DNA from: an uncultured Algibacter sp.
GTDB taxonomy: Bacteria; Bacteroidota; Bacteroidia; Flavobacteriales; Flavobacteriaceae
Direction of reading: 5' to 3'
NCBI RefSeq assembly: GCF_947487605.1
Contig: NZ_CANKXK010000005.1
Coordinates: 186,001 to 250,000 of the forward strand
DNA: 64,000 nt
Shown here: positions 26,948 to 35,742 of the stretch, one piece after another
How the letters are laid out: the number at the start of each line of letters is the position of its first letter
How positions within the stretch are numbered: the stretch's first letter is position 1
Notes under the pieces: model-generated
Seen by the model: the letters and a program-made list of their open reading frames with translations, nothing else
Told to the model about the DNA's origin: nothing
The model's database searches: none
Translations under genes and position numbers: made by a program

Positions 26948-26975
26948 GTGGATTCCTGCCTGCGCAGGAATGACA
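26948..26975 (-). repeat. Right inverted repeat of the GIY-YIG unit
   Basis: GTGGATTCCTGCCTGCGCAG then GAATGACA; the inverted partner of 26586-26613. Confidence 0.8.
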
Positions 26976-27064
26976 ATTTCTATATAAAGTTAGTATTACA
27001 CTTGAAATAATCTGATTAAAAATTAATTTACCATAAATCTTTTTTAGAAAGATTTTACCCTGTT

Positions 27065-27089
27065 TGTCATTCCTGCGAAGTCAGGAATC
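27065..27089 (+). repeat. Solo copy of the TGTCATTCCTGCG repeat
   Basis: TGTCATTCCTGCGAAGTCAG then GAATC, in the same orientation as the left repeat at 26586. It contains ATTCCTG and CAGGAAT as a palindrome. Confidence 0.75.
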
Positions 27090-27325
27090 TAGAAAACCTC
27101 ATTCACACAGCTACCCACTAGTATTTACTAGTGGCAGCAAACTAACTAAAAAAGCCTCTACATTTTTGTAAAAGCTTGCTCTTTCGTTTTCTTACTCAAT
27201 ACGGCAGACAGTATACGATTAGCTGAAGTTTTGAATGATTTAATTTAGTAGGAATTAAAAAAAGTAAATCAACACTTGTAAAAAAAATAAATAACTTTTC
27301 AGCAAGCTGTAAAATAACAAACCTT

Positions 27326-28309
27326 TTAGTAATCGCTATAAATTTCAAAGGTAAGAGTTATTCTAATTTTATGTTGACTCCCTACTTCATCTGTTAATTT
27401 ATAGGAAACTTTCAAATTATAATTTTTCATTTCCTCAAGGTAATTACCAGAATTAGTTTGGTAAAGTATTCCCTTCACTGGACTTACCTCAAATGACCCA
27501 GGCTCAACTTCACCAAATACCTCAAACGGTGAAAACTCCTTATTCCATTCAAAATCTTCTTCAAAACCAATTCTAATTCTTGAAAACGGGACACTTCCGT
27601 TCGAGGCCGTTGTTAAAAAATCAGTTTCAAACTTAACAGGTCTCACAAACCTTACCTTCTCGGGGTCAAGATTATTATCAAAAGCTATATCCGCTATTTT
27701 ATAATTAGCCTTTTTTAATAAGCCCGAATAATAATCTTCATTTAGCTCCTCGGTTACAAAATCAAAATCGTATGAAACTAAAACAGTTTCTTTCTTCAAA
27801 TTTGATAATGGTGCCATGGTAAAAGTCTTAACATGAGTCCATAAACTATAGTTTTTTGGATACTCAATATCTGACGCCCTAACTCTATAGGCTACATAAA
27901 TTGTATCGGTAAGACTTGGTCCTAACAAACCCAAAGAATAATAATAAACATACTGGTTGCCATAACCTGCAGAAAGATTATTATCAAGCAAGTGGAACTT
28001 CTCATAATCATAACAACTATAAGGAGCATCAAGCTCAATTATTTGTAATTCGCTATTTTTCAAATCATTAAATAGCTCCCATTGAATCTCTACAACTTCT
28101 TCGGAATAAAATAACTCCTCATTTGGTGAATTAACGATTGGCTTATCGTAAGTACCATGAAACTTTAAACTGTCTGGGGTTGGAGAAACTGTTTCGCAAG
28201 GATCATTATAAACCGAAACCGGGTTTACTGAACTATTATCATCACAAGAGAACAACACTATTACCAAGACAAATGAAGCTAAAACAAACTTAAAAATTGA
28301 TGTTTTCAT
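27326..28309 (-). CDS. Unrecognised lipoprotein
   Basis: A 327-residue protein with a lipoprotein signal: FVLASFVLVIVLFSCDDNSS, with the Cys at about residue 22 as the lipidation site. The mature part is beta-rich with many Tyr and acidic residues and resembles the immunoglobulin-like sandwich lipoproteins common in this group. Asp residues after the Cys fit a surface-exposed lipoprotein. I recognise no domain. It lies 72 bp downstream of the in-frame fragment that trails the glycosyltransferase fusion. Function unknown. Confidence 0.8.
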   Translation of the reverse strand: MKTSIFKFVLASFVLVIVLFSCDDNSSVNPVSVYNDPCETVSPTPDSLKFHGTYDKPIVNSPNEELFYSEEVVEIQWELFNDLKNSELQIIELDAPYSCYDYEKFHLLDNNLSAGYGNQYVYYYSLGLLGPSLTDTIYVAYRVRASDIEYPKNYSLWTHVKTFTMAPLSNLKKETVLVSYDFDFVTEELNEDYYSGLLKKANYKIADIAFDNNLDPEKVRFVRPVKFETDFLTTASNGSVPFSRIRIGFEEDFEWNKEFSPFEVFGEVEPGSFEVSPVKGILYQTNSGNYLEEMKNYNLKVSYKLTDEVGSQHKIRITLTFEIYSDY

Positions 28310-28381
28310 AGACTGGGAGTAAAAATATCTAAGAATTATTTATTGAATTTAACTTAAACAAAGTTATAAAAAAATTCGTAC

Positions 28382-28606
28382 CTAATGCCTTGAAAACTTC
28401 ACCTTATTAGTACTAACTTCTTTACCATCTACTATTATGGATTTTGTAGTTATATAAGCAAAAACCGAATCTTTTATCTGCATAAAATTAGAGATAGCTT
28501 TAAACTCCAGTTCTACTCTATTCAAAGTATCAGATATTTTTAACACCTCGCCTATCTGATATATATTTTCAATTGTAAAATCATTTTTATATGCAAACCC
28601 AAAACC
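28382..28606 (-). pseudogene. Open coding-like stretch after the fusion gene's stop
   Basis: Right after the TAA of the 1396-residue fusion gene, the same frame stays open for 74 codons to a TAG at 28382-28384 (GFGFAYKNDFTIENIYQIGE at the start, STNKVKFSRH at the end). The residue mix looks like real protein. No ATG lies near the start; the first possible starts are a GTG after 20 codons and an ATG after 41. It could be the tail of a decayed gene, a small gene with a non-ATG start, or a read-through extension. I favour a gene remnant. The remaining 72 bp up to the lipoprotein gene show nothing. Confidence 0.4.
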
Positions 28607-31600
28607 TTACCCCTCAATCCAACCCATAATTGCATTAGCTACAAACCGTGGTTCTGGTGGTAAGGAGTAAATATCTTTCTCGTAATTTTTATTGTAGGGC
28701 GAAATATTCATAATAGTACCGTCAACTACTAAGGTGCTACTTCCTCCAGGATCAAAGCCCATAGCTTTATCCATACCATATTTTAAAAGTATATCTACCA
28801 TATCAAAATGGGTAGCTCCTACAGATTCTCTAATACGCCCGTTTACCATAAGCACCATTAATTTCCCTGCTTTGGTAATACCCACAGCTATTTTTGGACC
28901 ACGCATATCGGTAAAATCTAATCTCGCTGCTTGGGTTTTAATGGAATTCGAGGTTTTCCAACCTTCATCTTCCATATTTAAAATTTGTTTCCCGTCGTCT
29001 ATTAGCATTGGGCCTGCTTCAATAGCATAGGAGATGTCATCCCATTTATAAGGATTGGTTTCTGGTTCTAATAACTGAATATCTAGTGACATAACTTCTT
29101 CAAACACACCACTAGCATAGACCGCTGCTGGTATAGACAAAGTAATCCCAACTGGAATAACGGGTACCGCCTCATTGGCTTTTGTTTTAATGATTTGCTT
29201 AATCGTATGGCCTGCTAATCTTAAAATAATATTGCCATTGCCTTGGATGCTGTCTTCTGTGTAAGACAAATCGTAAAAACAAGGTTCCGTATTACTGTGT
29301 GTGTTATAATGGCTTGCAGCAAATACCATGTCTTGTTTGCCTTTTACAATAAAACCTGCTTTACTGTTTACCTTCCGTATATCTACATCGCCATTTTTAT
29401 AAATAATAAACGCTGGTTTATTAAAAAGCGGTGGGCAAAACACAGTGTTGTTCATAATTAACAAACCTAAAGGCGAACCAATATAAGTTTCTGGCAAACC
29501 TAGTTTTCCCACCAATTCAGGGTTTAATATATAACCACCATTCCAAGCTAATTCTATTTTATTTTTGTTTTTGCTTTTCTTTTGATATTCCTTAATGAGT
29601 GCTGGCACATTTTTAGGGGCTGTGTTAGCAATATGTGCTGCAAACTTCCAGTTATGCTTTTTGGTATCAATTTCGGCTAATACGCCACTCCACGGTAAAC
29701 CATCTTCATAAACACCACCTGCAAATGATGATTTTACTTTTTCAACCGTTTTAGTATCATTTAAACTATCACTAATTTGTTCTAATAACTTCGCAATTGG
29801 TGTTCCGTTTTCAATGGCATCTTTAGAAATAAGTTTCAATAATTCCTTTTCGCCAAGTGTGTTTTTAAGTGTTTTATATAAATCACCTTTTAAAATGGTA
29901 TCAAAATCTTTGGCTGTTTGTATGGGTGTAGGAAATGCTAAAGTGGTACGTACAGCCGCTGGCACAAATTGTATAAAACCACTATCCTTAGGAATTCCCA
30001 TAATTTTAGCAGTCATGGTATGTTGTACCTTACCAATATGAAAATGATCAATTTCTATAATATCGGTCATCATTGCAGCATATTCGCCATTGGTAATTAT
30101 AAAACCATTAGCGTCTTTAATATCTCGTAAAACCTTAATCGCCTTGGCTCCCATTTGTGGAAAATGCACCCCTTCAGACCACTGTTTGGTTTCTATAATT
30201 TGAACAACACCCATTTTAAATAGCAGTCCCAGTTCAGGTTCTTTATCACTTTCTAAATACTCCTTAATATTCGCATTTGAAAACCATTTGGTTATTCTTG
30301 GTTCATGAATAAAAATATAGACCTTTTCTAATGCTTCGCCCTTTTCTTTAAGCACTTCAGCAGTAAGCTCTTCTTCAATTTTAAGCTTAAGTTGTGCACG
30401 AATAGGCTGTAGCACAAAATACTCTAATTCATGCTTAATATAACGTCCAGGAAAATAGCCTTTAGGCACATTATTTTTTAACTTTTCAGTTAAAATCTTA
30501 CGGTCATCTATCCCTAAAAACCGACTATTAGTTAATTGAAATAAGGCCAATTCCCAATCGGCAAAAAACTGTGGTGCTAAAGTTAAGTCTGGTAAGTTTT
30601 TTGGCTTAAAAACATCGCTATAAATCATATTTACCAAACCTGTTACCTCTTGATAGGTAAAATCTTGGTAGGCATATTTCTTTTTATTCCTATGTCTGTA
30701 TGCTAAGGCATGGTCATGTCTTATTTCAAATTCTCCATCAACATACTTAAAAATATCATCAATGGCGTTGTAATATTTATGAATGAGTTGTAAATCAGTA
30801 TTTACCAAATCTGGAATATCATTTTCCATCATTCTAGCATAACTCATCACTTTTCCTTTTATAAGCTGCTCTTCTACCCTAAAAAAACTTGGGTCAATCA
30901 ACGATTTTAAATAGATCATAAATGACAGCCTACCATAACCAGGTAAATAATGTCTGGTTTTTTTATTAAGAATGGCATGAAGGTCGTCATTCTCAAAATC
31001 GACCATGGCTTTGTATGCTTCTAATAAATTAACCACTTGTGTATTAACTGTATTAGAAATAGCGTTTAACTGTAAATGCAGTCGCCCAATAATATACGCC
31101 ATGTTTTTTTGCAAAGCTTCTAAGCTATAGCGCTTATTAATAACGCTTCTATTATGCGTTACATCTACCATTCTGTTTTGAGGATAAAACACATGGTCGC
31201 ATATTTTTTCTGCTAATCGTTTTGGAACTTTTGAGCCTTTAAATTCAAAAACATTAAGACGCAACGACTCATCTAAATGACGACCAATTACCTCATCATA
31301 AACTTCTCTAGGTTCATATTGTCTGCAAAATATAGGGGTGCCACATGCTGCTGCTTCAATAATTGGTAAGCCTCTACCTTCAGTTTGACTTGGTAATAAA
31401 ATTAAAGATGCTACATCGTAAAGCTGTTCTATATCTAATGGCTTTTTATGTTTTTTCTTGAATTCATTTTTATCAAACTCACTAAATAAAAACCCGAGTA
31501 GTACTCTAGATTTGAATGCTTTTGGAAGCGCTTCGAGGAAATTTTTAAAATCTTTCTTTAAATCGTGATAATAATTCTGTTGCCCGTGAGGTATAGGACC

Positions 31601-32797
31601 TGAAACAATTAAAGACAGTTTTAATTGCGGATTCGTAATAAATTTTTCAGCAAATGAATCATACGAAAATAAGCGCTTAATCAATTTAAAATTAAGCTCG
31701 ATAGATTTTCTACTAATGACTCGTGTAGGTTGTAAAAAAACAATGTTATTATTTACAAAATCAAATTTACGAATGGTTTTATAGCCTAGTAAAATGGGTT
31801 TTAATGAGCGTTCACTATCTGTATGATGTGCCGCAGTATGTACTGTTATGGTATCTTTATGATTAGCAAAAATAGTAGATACTTGCATAAACGCTTTTAT
31901 AATATCGCGCTTACTCATTTGGTGCATTTTGGTATCTACCGCAGTACCTAATAGTGCCACATTAGCAGGATTATGCCCATTGACATCTATAAGATGATTT
32001 TGTTGAATTTTATTAATATTTACATTCATCCAAGAGCGACTTTCCCATGGATATAGCATTTCTATAACCGAGAAAAACTCGCCTACATGCGCATTATGGA
32101 AAAAGAAATCTCTCGGACCTTTTTTTAATCCTTTTGCTTTAATTTCTATTGCTCTATTACCACCTTCCCAATAAAAATCATGATTATTATTAATCACAGG
32201 AATGCCTAAATATTCTGAAATTAAAACCGTAGCAAAGGCTAAAGACACATTACCCGGATTTGAGCACACATTAATTAAATACAGAAGCGAAATATCATGT
32301 TCTTCAATATAAGTACCCAACTTTTCTACTAAAACTAAAACCTCTTGCCAAAACTTACCAATAAGGTTATTGTAAGCTTCACTACCGCGTTCCATTTTCA
32401 CTCTAAAGAAATCATCATATAATGGCCATGCATCAAAAGCTTCCATTTCTGGAAACACCTTTTTAAAAGCGTCTTTTGGAATTAACTCATCAGCCTCCTG
32501 CTTAATATCTCCTGCTACAAAATGAATAGGAATATTAGGGTAAATCTTTTTAAAGGTTTTTGCGTATTTTTCGGTTTCTACCGTAATACCGTCTATAGTG
32601 AAGTAAAAGGTTAAAAATGCAATACCACCTTTTTCTATGTGTGCATCAAATAATGGTGCATCTCTTGTAAAAGCTGATTGCGAATCTCGTTCTTTAAATC
32701 TGTCAATAAATAACCCTAAATCAAACCAGGTATTTATTTTTTCATTTTTAAGTTCATTTAAAATATTTGTAATTTTCGTTGTTGTTTTTTTAGTCAT
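28607..32797 (-). CDS. Glycosyltransferase fused to phosphodiester glycosidase domain
   Basis: A 1396-residue, apparently cytoplasmic fusion without signal peptide. Residues about 1-560 are a GT-B glycosyltransferase: INNNHDFYWEGG near 207, a donor-site block LLPSQTEGRGLPIIEAAACG near 465. Residues 560-1000 are a long helical region I cannot assign. From about 1040 to the end is a phosphodiester glycosidase (NAGPA/DUF2233-type) domain: AWNGGYILNP near 1084, MVNGRIRESVG near 1325 and the hallmark GFDPGGSSTLVVDG near 1345. In other proteins this domain removes the sugar of a sugar-phosphodiester. Making and trimming a glycan or phospho-glycan in one chain is inference. A second glycosyltransferase gene ends 10 bp upstream, so they are likely one operon. 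Confidence 0.85.
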   Translation of the reverse strand: MTKKTTTKITNILNELKNEKINTWFDLGLFIDRFKERDSQSAFTRDAPLFDAHIEKGGIAFLTFYFTIDGITVETEKYAKTFKKIYPNIPIHFVAGDIKQEADELIPKDAFKKVFPEMEAFDAWPLYDDFFRVKMERGSEAYNNLIGKFWQEVLVLVEKLGTYIEEHDISLLYLINVCSNPGNVSLAFATVLISEYLGIPVINNNHDFYWEGGNRAIEIKAKGLKKGPRDFFFHNAHVGEFFSVIEMLYPWESRSWMNVNINKIQQNHLIDVNGHNPANVALLGTAVDTKMHQMSKRDIIKAFMQVSTIFANHKDTITVHTAAHHTDSERSLKPILLGYKTIRKFDFVNNNIVFLQPTRVISRKSIELNFKLIKRLFSYDSFAEKFITNPQLKLSLIVSGPIPHGQQNYYHDLKKDFKNFLEALPKAFKSRVLLGFLFSEFDKNEFKKKHKKPLDIEQLYDVASLILLPSQTEGRGLPIIEAAACGTPIFCRQYEPREVYDEVIGRHLDESLRLNVFEFKGSKVPKRLAEKICDHVFYPQNRMVDVTHNRSVINKRYSLEALQKNMAYIIGRLHLQLNAISNTVNTQVVNLLEAYKAMVDFENDDLHAILNKKTRHYLPGYGRLSFMIYLKSLIDPSFFRVEEQLIKGKVMSYARMMENDIPDLVNTDLQLIHKYYNAIDDIFKYVDGEFEIRHDHALAYRHRNKKKYAYQDFTYQEVTGLVNMIYSDVFKPKNLPDLTLAPQFFADWELALFQLTNSRFLGIDDRKILTEKLKNNVPKGYFPGRYIKHELEYFVLQPIRAQLKLKIEEELTAEVLKEKGEALEKVYIFIHEPRITKWFSNANIKEYLESDKEPELGLLFKMGVVQIIETKQWSEGVHFPQMGAKAIKVLRDIKDANGFIITNGEYAAMMTDIIEIDHFHIGKVQHTMTAKIMGIPKDSGFIQFVPAAVRTTLAFPTPIQTAKDFDTILKGDLYKTLKNTLGEKELLKLISKDAIENGTPIAKLLEQISDSLNDTKTVEKVKSSFAGGVYEDGLPWSGVLAEIDTKKHNWKFAAHIANTAPKNVPALIKEYQKKSKNKNKIELAWNGGYILNPELVGKLGLPETYIGSPLGLLIMNNTVFCPPLFNKPAFIIYKNGDVDIRKVNSKAGFIVKGKQDMVFAASHYNTHSNTEPCFYDLSYTEDSIQGNGNIILRLAGHTIKQIIKTKANEAVPVIPVGITLSIPAAVYASGVFEEVMSLDIQLLEPETNPYKWDDISYAIEAGPMLIDDGKQILNMEDEGWKTSNSIKTQAARLDFTDMRGPKIAVGITKAGKLMVLMVNGRIRESVGATHFDMVDILLKYGMDKAMGFDPGGSSTLVVDGTIMNISPYNKNYEKDIYSLPPEPRFVANAIMGWIEG

Positions 32798-32807
32798 TTT
32801 TAGTTTC

Positions 32808-34052
32808 TTAAAACGTAAATAGGCTATTTAATTTTCCTTCAAGTACATCGTATGAAAAATATTTTTTACCAAGGTTAAAATTATATTCACCAATTTCTAA
32901 ACATCGTTTTGGATTATAAATGATATCAGACATTTGCTGCACTTTTTCACTGGTTAAATTCCCATCTTCAGTCATCACAGTTTCAAAACCTTTATTACCA
33001 ATATCCTGCATATAAACTGGTTTGTAGTTATTTACGAATATGGGCTTTTTGGCAAGTACACATTCTACAAAAGCGTTTCCAAAACCTTCATAGGTGCTAA
33101 AGTAAGTACAGGCTCTTCCGTGTGCGTAAACATCAGATAAATCTTTATGATCTAGTACTTTGTGTGCTGCGAATATGACTTGATTAGCCAAATTTAAATC
33201 ATGAATTTGATCGATTAATTCATTGTAATATTCTTTATTTTCATCATCATTATTATTTCCTGTAATAACAAGCTTTAACTTTTTATCATCTAGCTTATCT
33301 ATTAACGAAATAGCGGTTTCAATACCTTTTCGCCTAACAATACGGGTGACTTGTAATAATGCAATTTCATCATCTGTAATACCTATATCTTTTAGAAAGA
33401 ACTGGTTTTCTGGAGTTGGGACACCGTAAACACGATTAAAATCCATCACATTTGGGACTAAAGTCGCATCAATATTAAATCTGTTTTTAAAGGTTTCTAC
33501 TCCGAAAGTGTTAATAACCGCATGCTTAACATGTGGAATTAATAAAGGGAAATTATCATCAATATATTGATTGATTTCTGGATGTGCTGAAACATAACGC
33601 TGACCACGTTCCCAATGAAAATCATGGTCGTGCGTTACAATGGGTAATCCAGTTTCTGTAATGAGTTTTTTAATAGCAACCCCCATGGATAAATGGCAAG
33701 GGAGTGCTGAGGCATTTTCTGAAAGTATAGCGTCAATTTTTTTATCTGCTACCCATTGAAGCATTGCTTTATAAATCATGTTAGAGGCATCTTCAACATG
33801 GTCTAATAATGGTTCTGGATTTTTATCGGGTTCGTAAAACGCTTTACGCTGGCCCCATTCGGCTTCTACTGAAAAAAAAGATAAAGCTGGAAATAGATAA
33901 TCATGTTCATAATCCATATCCCAAGACTCAAATTCTCCTGACATAATAAAGACTTCATGACCTAGTTTTTTTAATATATCTATCCATTTCTCTGTTTCAA
34001 GCGCCACACCATCAACACCTCCAATTCTTCCAATAATAATACCTATTCGCAT
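32808..34052 (-). CDS. GT4-type glycosyltransferase
   Basis: A 414-residue GT-B glycosyltransferase of family 4 type. The N-terminal RIGIIIGRIGGVDGVALETE opens the first Rossmann domain. HDHDFHWERGQRYVS at about 187 parallels INNNHDFYWEGG of the fusion protein, which suggests the two are related copies. The donor-binding part has LLQVTRIVRRKGIETAI and the E-x7-E block STYEGFGNAFVECVLAKKP near residue 317. No signal peptide or membrane helix. It is followed after 10 bp by the fusion gene, so they probably act on the same glycan. The acceptor is unknown. Confidence 0.9.
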   Translation of the reverse strand: MRIGIIIGRIGGVDGVALETEKWIDILKKLGHEVFIMSGEFESWDMDYEHDYLFPALSFFSVEAEWGQRKAFYEPDKNPEPLLDHVEDASNMIYKAMLQWVADKKIDAILSENASALPCHLSMGVAIKKLITETGLPIVTHDHDFHWERGQRYVSAHPEINQYIDDNFPLLIPHVKHAVINTFGVETFKNRFNIDATLVPNVMDFNRVYGVPTPENQFFLKDIGITDDEIALLQVTRIVRRKGIETAISLIDKLDDKKLKLVITGNNNDDENKEYYNELIDQIHDLNLANQVIFAAHKVLDHKDLSDVYAHGRACTYFSTYEGFGNAFVECVLAKKPIFVNNYKPVYMQDIGNKGFETVMTEDGNLTSEKVQQMSDIIYNPKRCLEIGEYNFNLGKKYFSYDVLEGKLNSLFTF

Positions 34053-34405
34053 ATAAATTAAATATAAAGTTGCATACCTAAAGATACATTTTTATAAAAA
34101 AGCTGAAAGGTTTTGAAAGCTTATGTTTAAGAAATTACCACTTCAAAAATTTTAATAATATTTAAAAATGGGTTATGAAATATAATGGAAATATATTGAT
34201 AAAATGATAATCTATAATTAATCATTTTAAATAGAAACCTAATCCATTTCCATAATTAAATTTGTATTATGTGCTGTCCGTAATGTTTGATGCTATGCTG
34301 CAAAACCTCCTTCGTTATCATACACAAAAACTCATAAAAGAAATATTTCTGACTTATATGGCATCAGTGATAAAAAAATATAAGTATTAACAGAGGTATT
34401 GAAGT
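34053..34405. other. Gene-free stretch
   Basis: 353 bp of very AT-rich DNA between the glycosyltransferase start and the esterase stop. It must hold the promoter of the glycosyltransferase pair, but I see no clear TAnnTTTG box. No repeat, RNA gene or convincing open reading frame is visible; a 35-codon ORF near 34290 looks random. Confidence 0.5.
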
Positions 34406-35524
34406 TTATTTAATTTTGGTAGCGGTAATTGAAAACCCAGGATAAAGGTGACAAAATAAGCCAGAAACCTTTCCCTTATCATCTCGTTTAAAATGAAAAT
34501 CATAATATTGTCCTATTAATGAAAACTCTGATTTGTTTAGGGCATGTAATTTTAAATCTTCGGAAAAGATGTTATTAATCCAAGTCAGCTCACCATCTCT
34601 AACAATAATCTCAAAAGTATTATAATCGGTTTTATATTTTCCAGTGTATTCCAGCAATTCATCTTTAGGCAACATAATAAATGGTCTTTGATACACAAAC
34701 CTCATGCCTTGAGAAAGGGCTTCAGATTCACCTCCTGCGTGCGCCATATTTTCAACAATTCTAAAACCTAATTCCAAGTTTTTATAGCGTCGTTTTTTAA
34801 TTTGGTTAACCATCTTAGTTGCATTTTGTACTTGATCATACTGACCGCTAACTAGCATAACTCTGGCATTTATGCTTGTATTACTTTCTGAGAATTTTTC
34901 TTCTAGTCTATAGGAGTATCCATTGTCCCACCAAAAAGATGGGTTATTTATTATATAACCATTAAACAAAGTGGGTTTTGTAAAAAGCACATAATGTGTA
35001 AACAAACCTCCAAAAGATGTTCCTGCCAGAGTTCGATTTACTTTATCTGTTCTATAAAGACTATCAATCATAGGAATTATTTCATCACTTAAAACATTCA
35101 AAAACTGAGATGCACCACCCGACAATGGCATATCTACCGTAGTTGTTGGCGTTAAATCTGTTACTCTAAGCACCCAATCATCTGGTTTTTCACCACCATA
35201 GGCAACTCCAACAATTATAACTTCTGGAGCTAATCCGTCCCACCTAATGCCATTATAAACAAAAGTAGTACTCCCAAAATTCCCATAAGCATCAAGCGCG
35301 TAATAAACAGGATAGGTTTTTGTTGAATCATTTGCATAACCATCGGGTAGTTTGACGTACAATTTGTATCCTCTATCGTTAATTTTTGAGGTAAAGGTTA
35401 CTGATTCATCACCAACAACAAACAAATCTTTTGGTTCTTTTGAAATAGTTTGACCTAACAATGAATGAGGAAATATAAATAGAATAATAGCAAATACGAA
35501 AACTACGTGAAACTGATTTTTCAT
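34406..35524 (-). CDS. Secreted esterase of the Fes/esterase-D (PF00756) type
   Basis: A 372-residue protein with a signal peptide (FAIILFIFPHSLLGQ). It is an alpha/beta hydrolase of the putative-esterase family: YPVYYALDAYG, IIVGVAYGG, the nucleophile elbow AGTSFGGLFTHYVLF (Ser near 175), YIINNPSFWWDN and the His in ENMAHAGGESEALSQGMRF. Family members cleave siderophores (Fes, IroE), formylglutathione or feruloyl esters; the exported form with a short beta-rich C-terminal part fits a periplasmic esterase. It stands alone with about 350 bp on one side and 218 bp on the other. Confidence 0.88.
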   Translation of the reverse strand: MKNQFHVVFVFAIILFIFPHSLLGQTISKEPKDLFVVGDESVTFTSKINDRGYKLYVKLPDGYANDSTKTYPVYYALDAYGNFGSTTFVYNGIRWDGLAPEVIIVGVAYGGEKPDDWVLRVTDLTPTTTVDMPLSGGASQFLNVLSDEIIPMIDSLYRTDKVNRTLAGTSFGGLFTHYVLFTKPTLFNGYIINNPSFWWDNGYSYRLEEKFSESNTSINARVMLVSGQYDQVQNATKMVNQIKKRRYKNLELGFRIVENMAHAGGESEALSQGMRFVYQRPFIMLPKDELLEYTGKYKTDYNTFEIIVRDGELTWINNIFSEDLKLHALNKSEFSLIGQYYDFHFKRDDKGKVSGLFCHLYPGFSITATKIK

Positions 35525-35742
35525 GATTTATAATTGATATTTACAGTAAGGAATAGTTATAAACTTACAAAAAACATCAAACAAATCTAGATTATTTAAA
35601 AATTTATTATCATCCGTGATTCTTTTAAATCTGATTGATACATTCACTAATGGAGAAATACTTACTAACATCACTACATTAACATTAGTAGAACTTACAA
35701 AAAAAAGACATGATAAATCCTAGACAAGGTTCAATAAACAAA

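Larger units (their letters stand above)
26586..26975. mobile_element. Putative minimal mobile unit: GIY-YIG gene between inverted palindromic repeats
   Basis: A 390-bp unit. The left end (26586-26613, TGTCATTCCTGCGCAGGTAA then GAATCCAT) is nearly the reverse complement of the right end (26948-26975). The left end starts 3 bp after the stop codon, and the right end is 19 bp upstream of the start codon, so the gene fills the unit. Each end is itself partly palindromic. A further copy without a gene is at 27065-27089. This resembles REP/transposase arrangements in principle, but with a GIY-YIG nuclease. Mobility is inferred from structure alone. Confidence 0.5.
26929..27325. other. Gene-free stretch with repeats
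   Basis: This 397-bp gap holds the right repeat of the GIY-YIG unit (26948-26975), a further repeat copy (27065-27089) and an 8-bp hairpin, CCACTAGT/ACTAGTGG (27115-27122 and 27127-27134, 4-base loop). I find no convincing open reading frame, RNA gene or promoter in the remainder. Confidence 0.6.

Noticed and set aside
26586-27134. Possible CRISPR array or integron cassette
   Set aside because: Only three repeat copies in mixed orientation without regular spacers, cas genes or an integrase.
34290-34396. Short open frame of about 35 codons starting near MFDAMLQNLL
   Set aside because: No ribosome site, domain or conservation clue, in AT-rich intergenic DNA.
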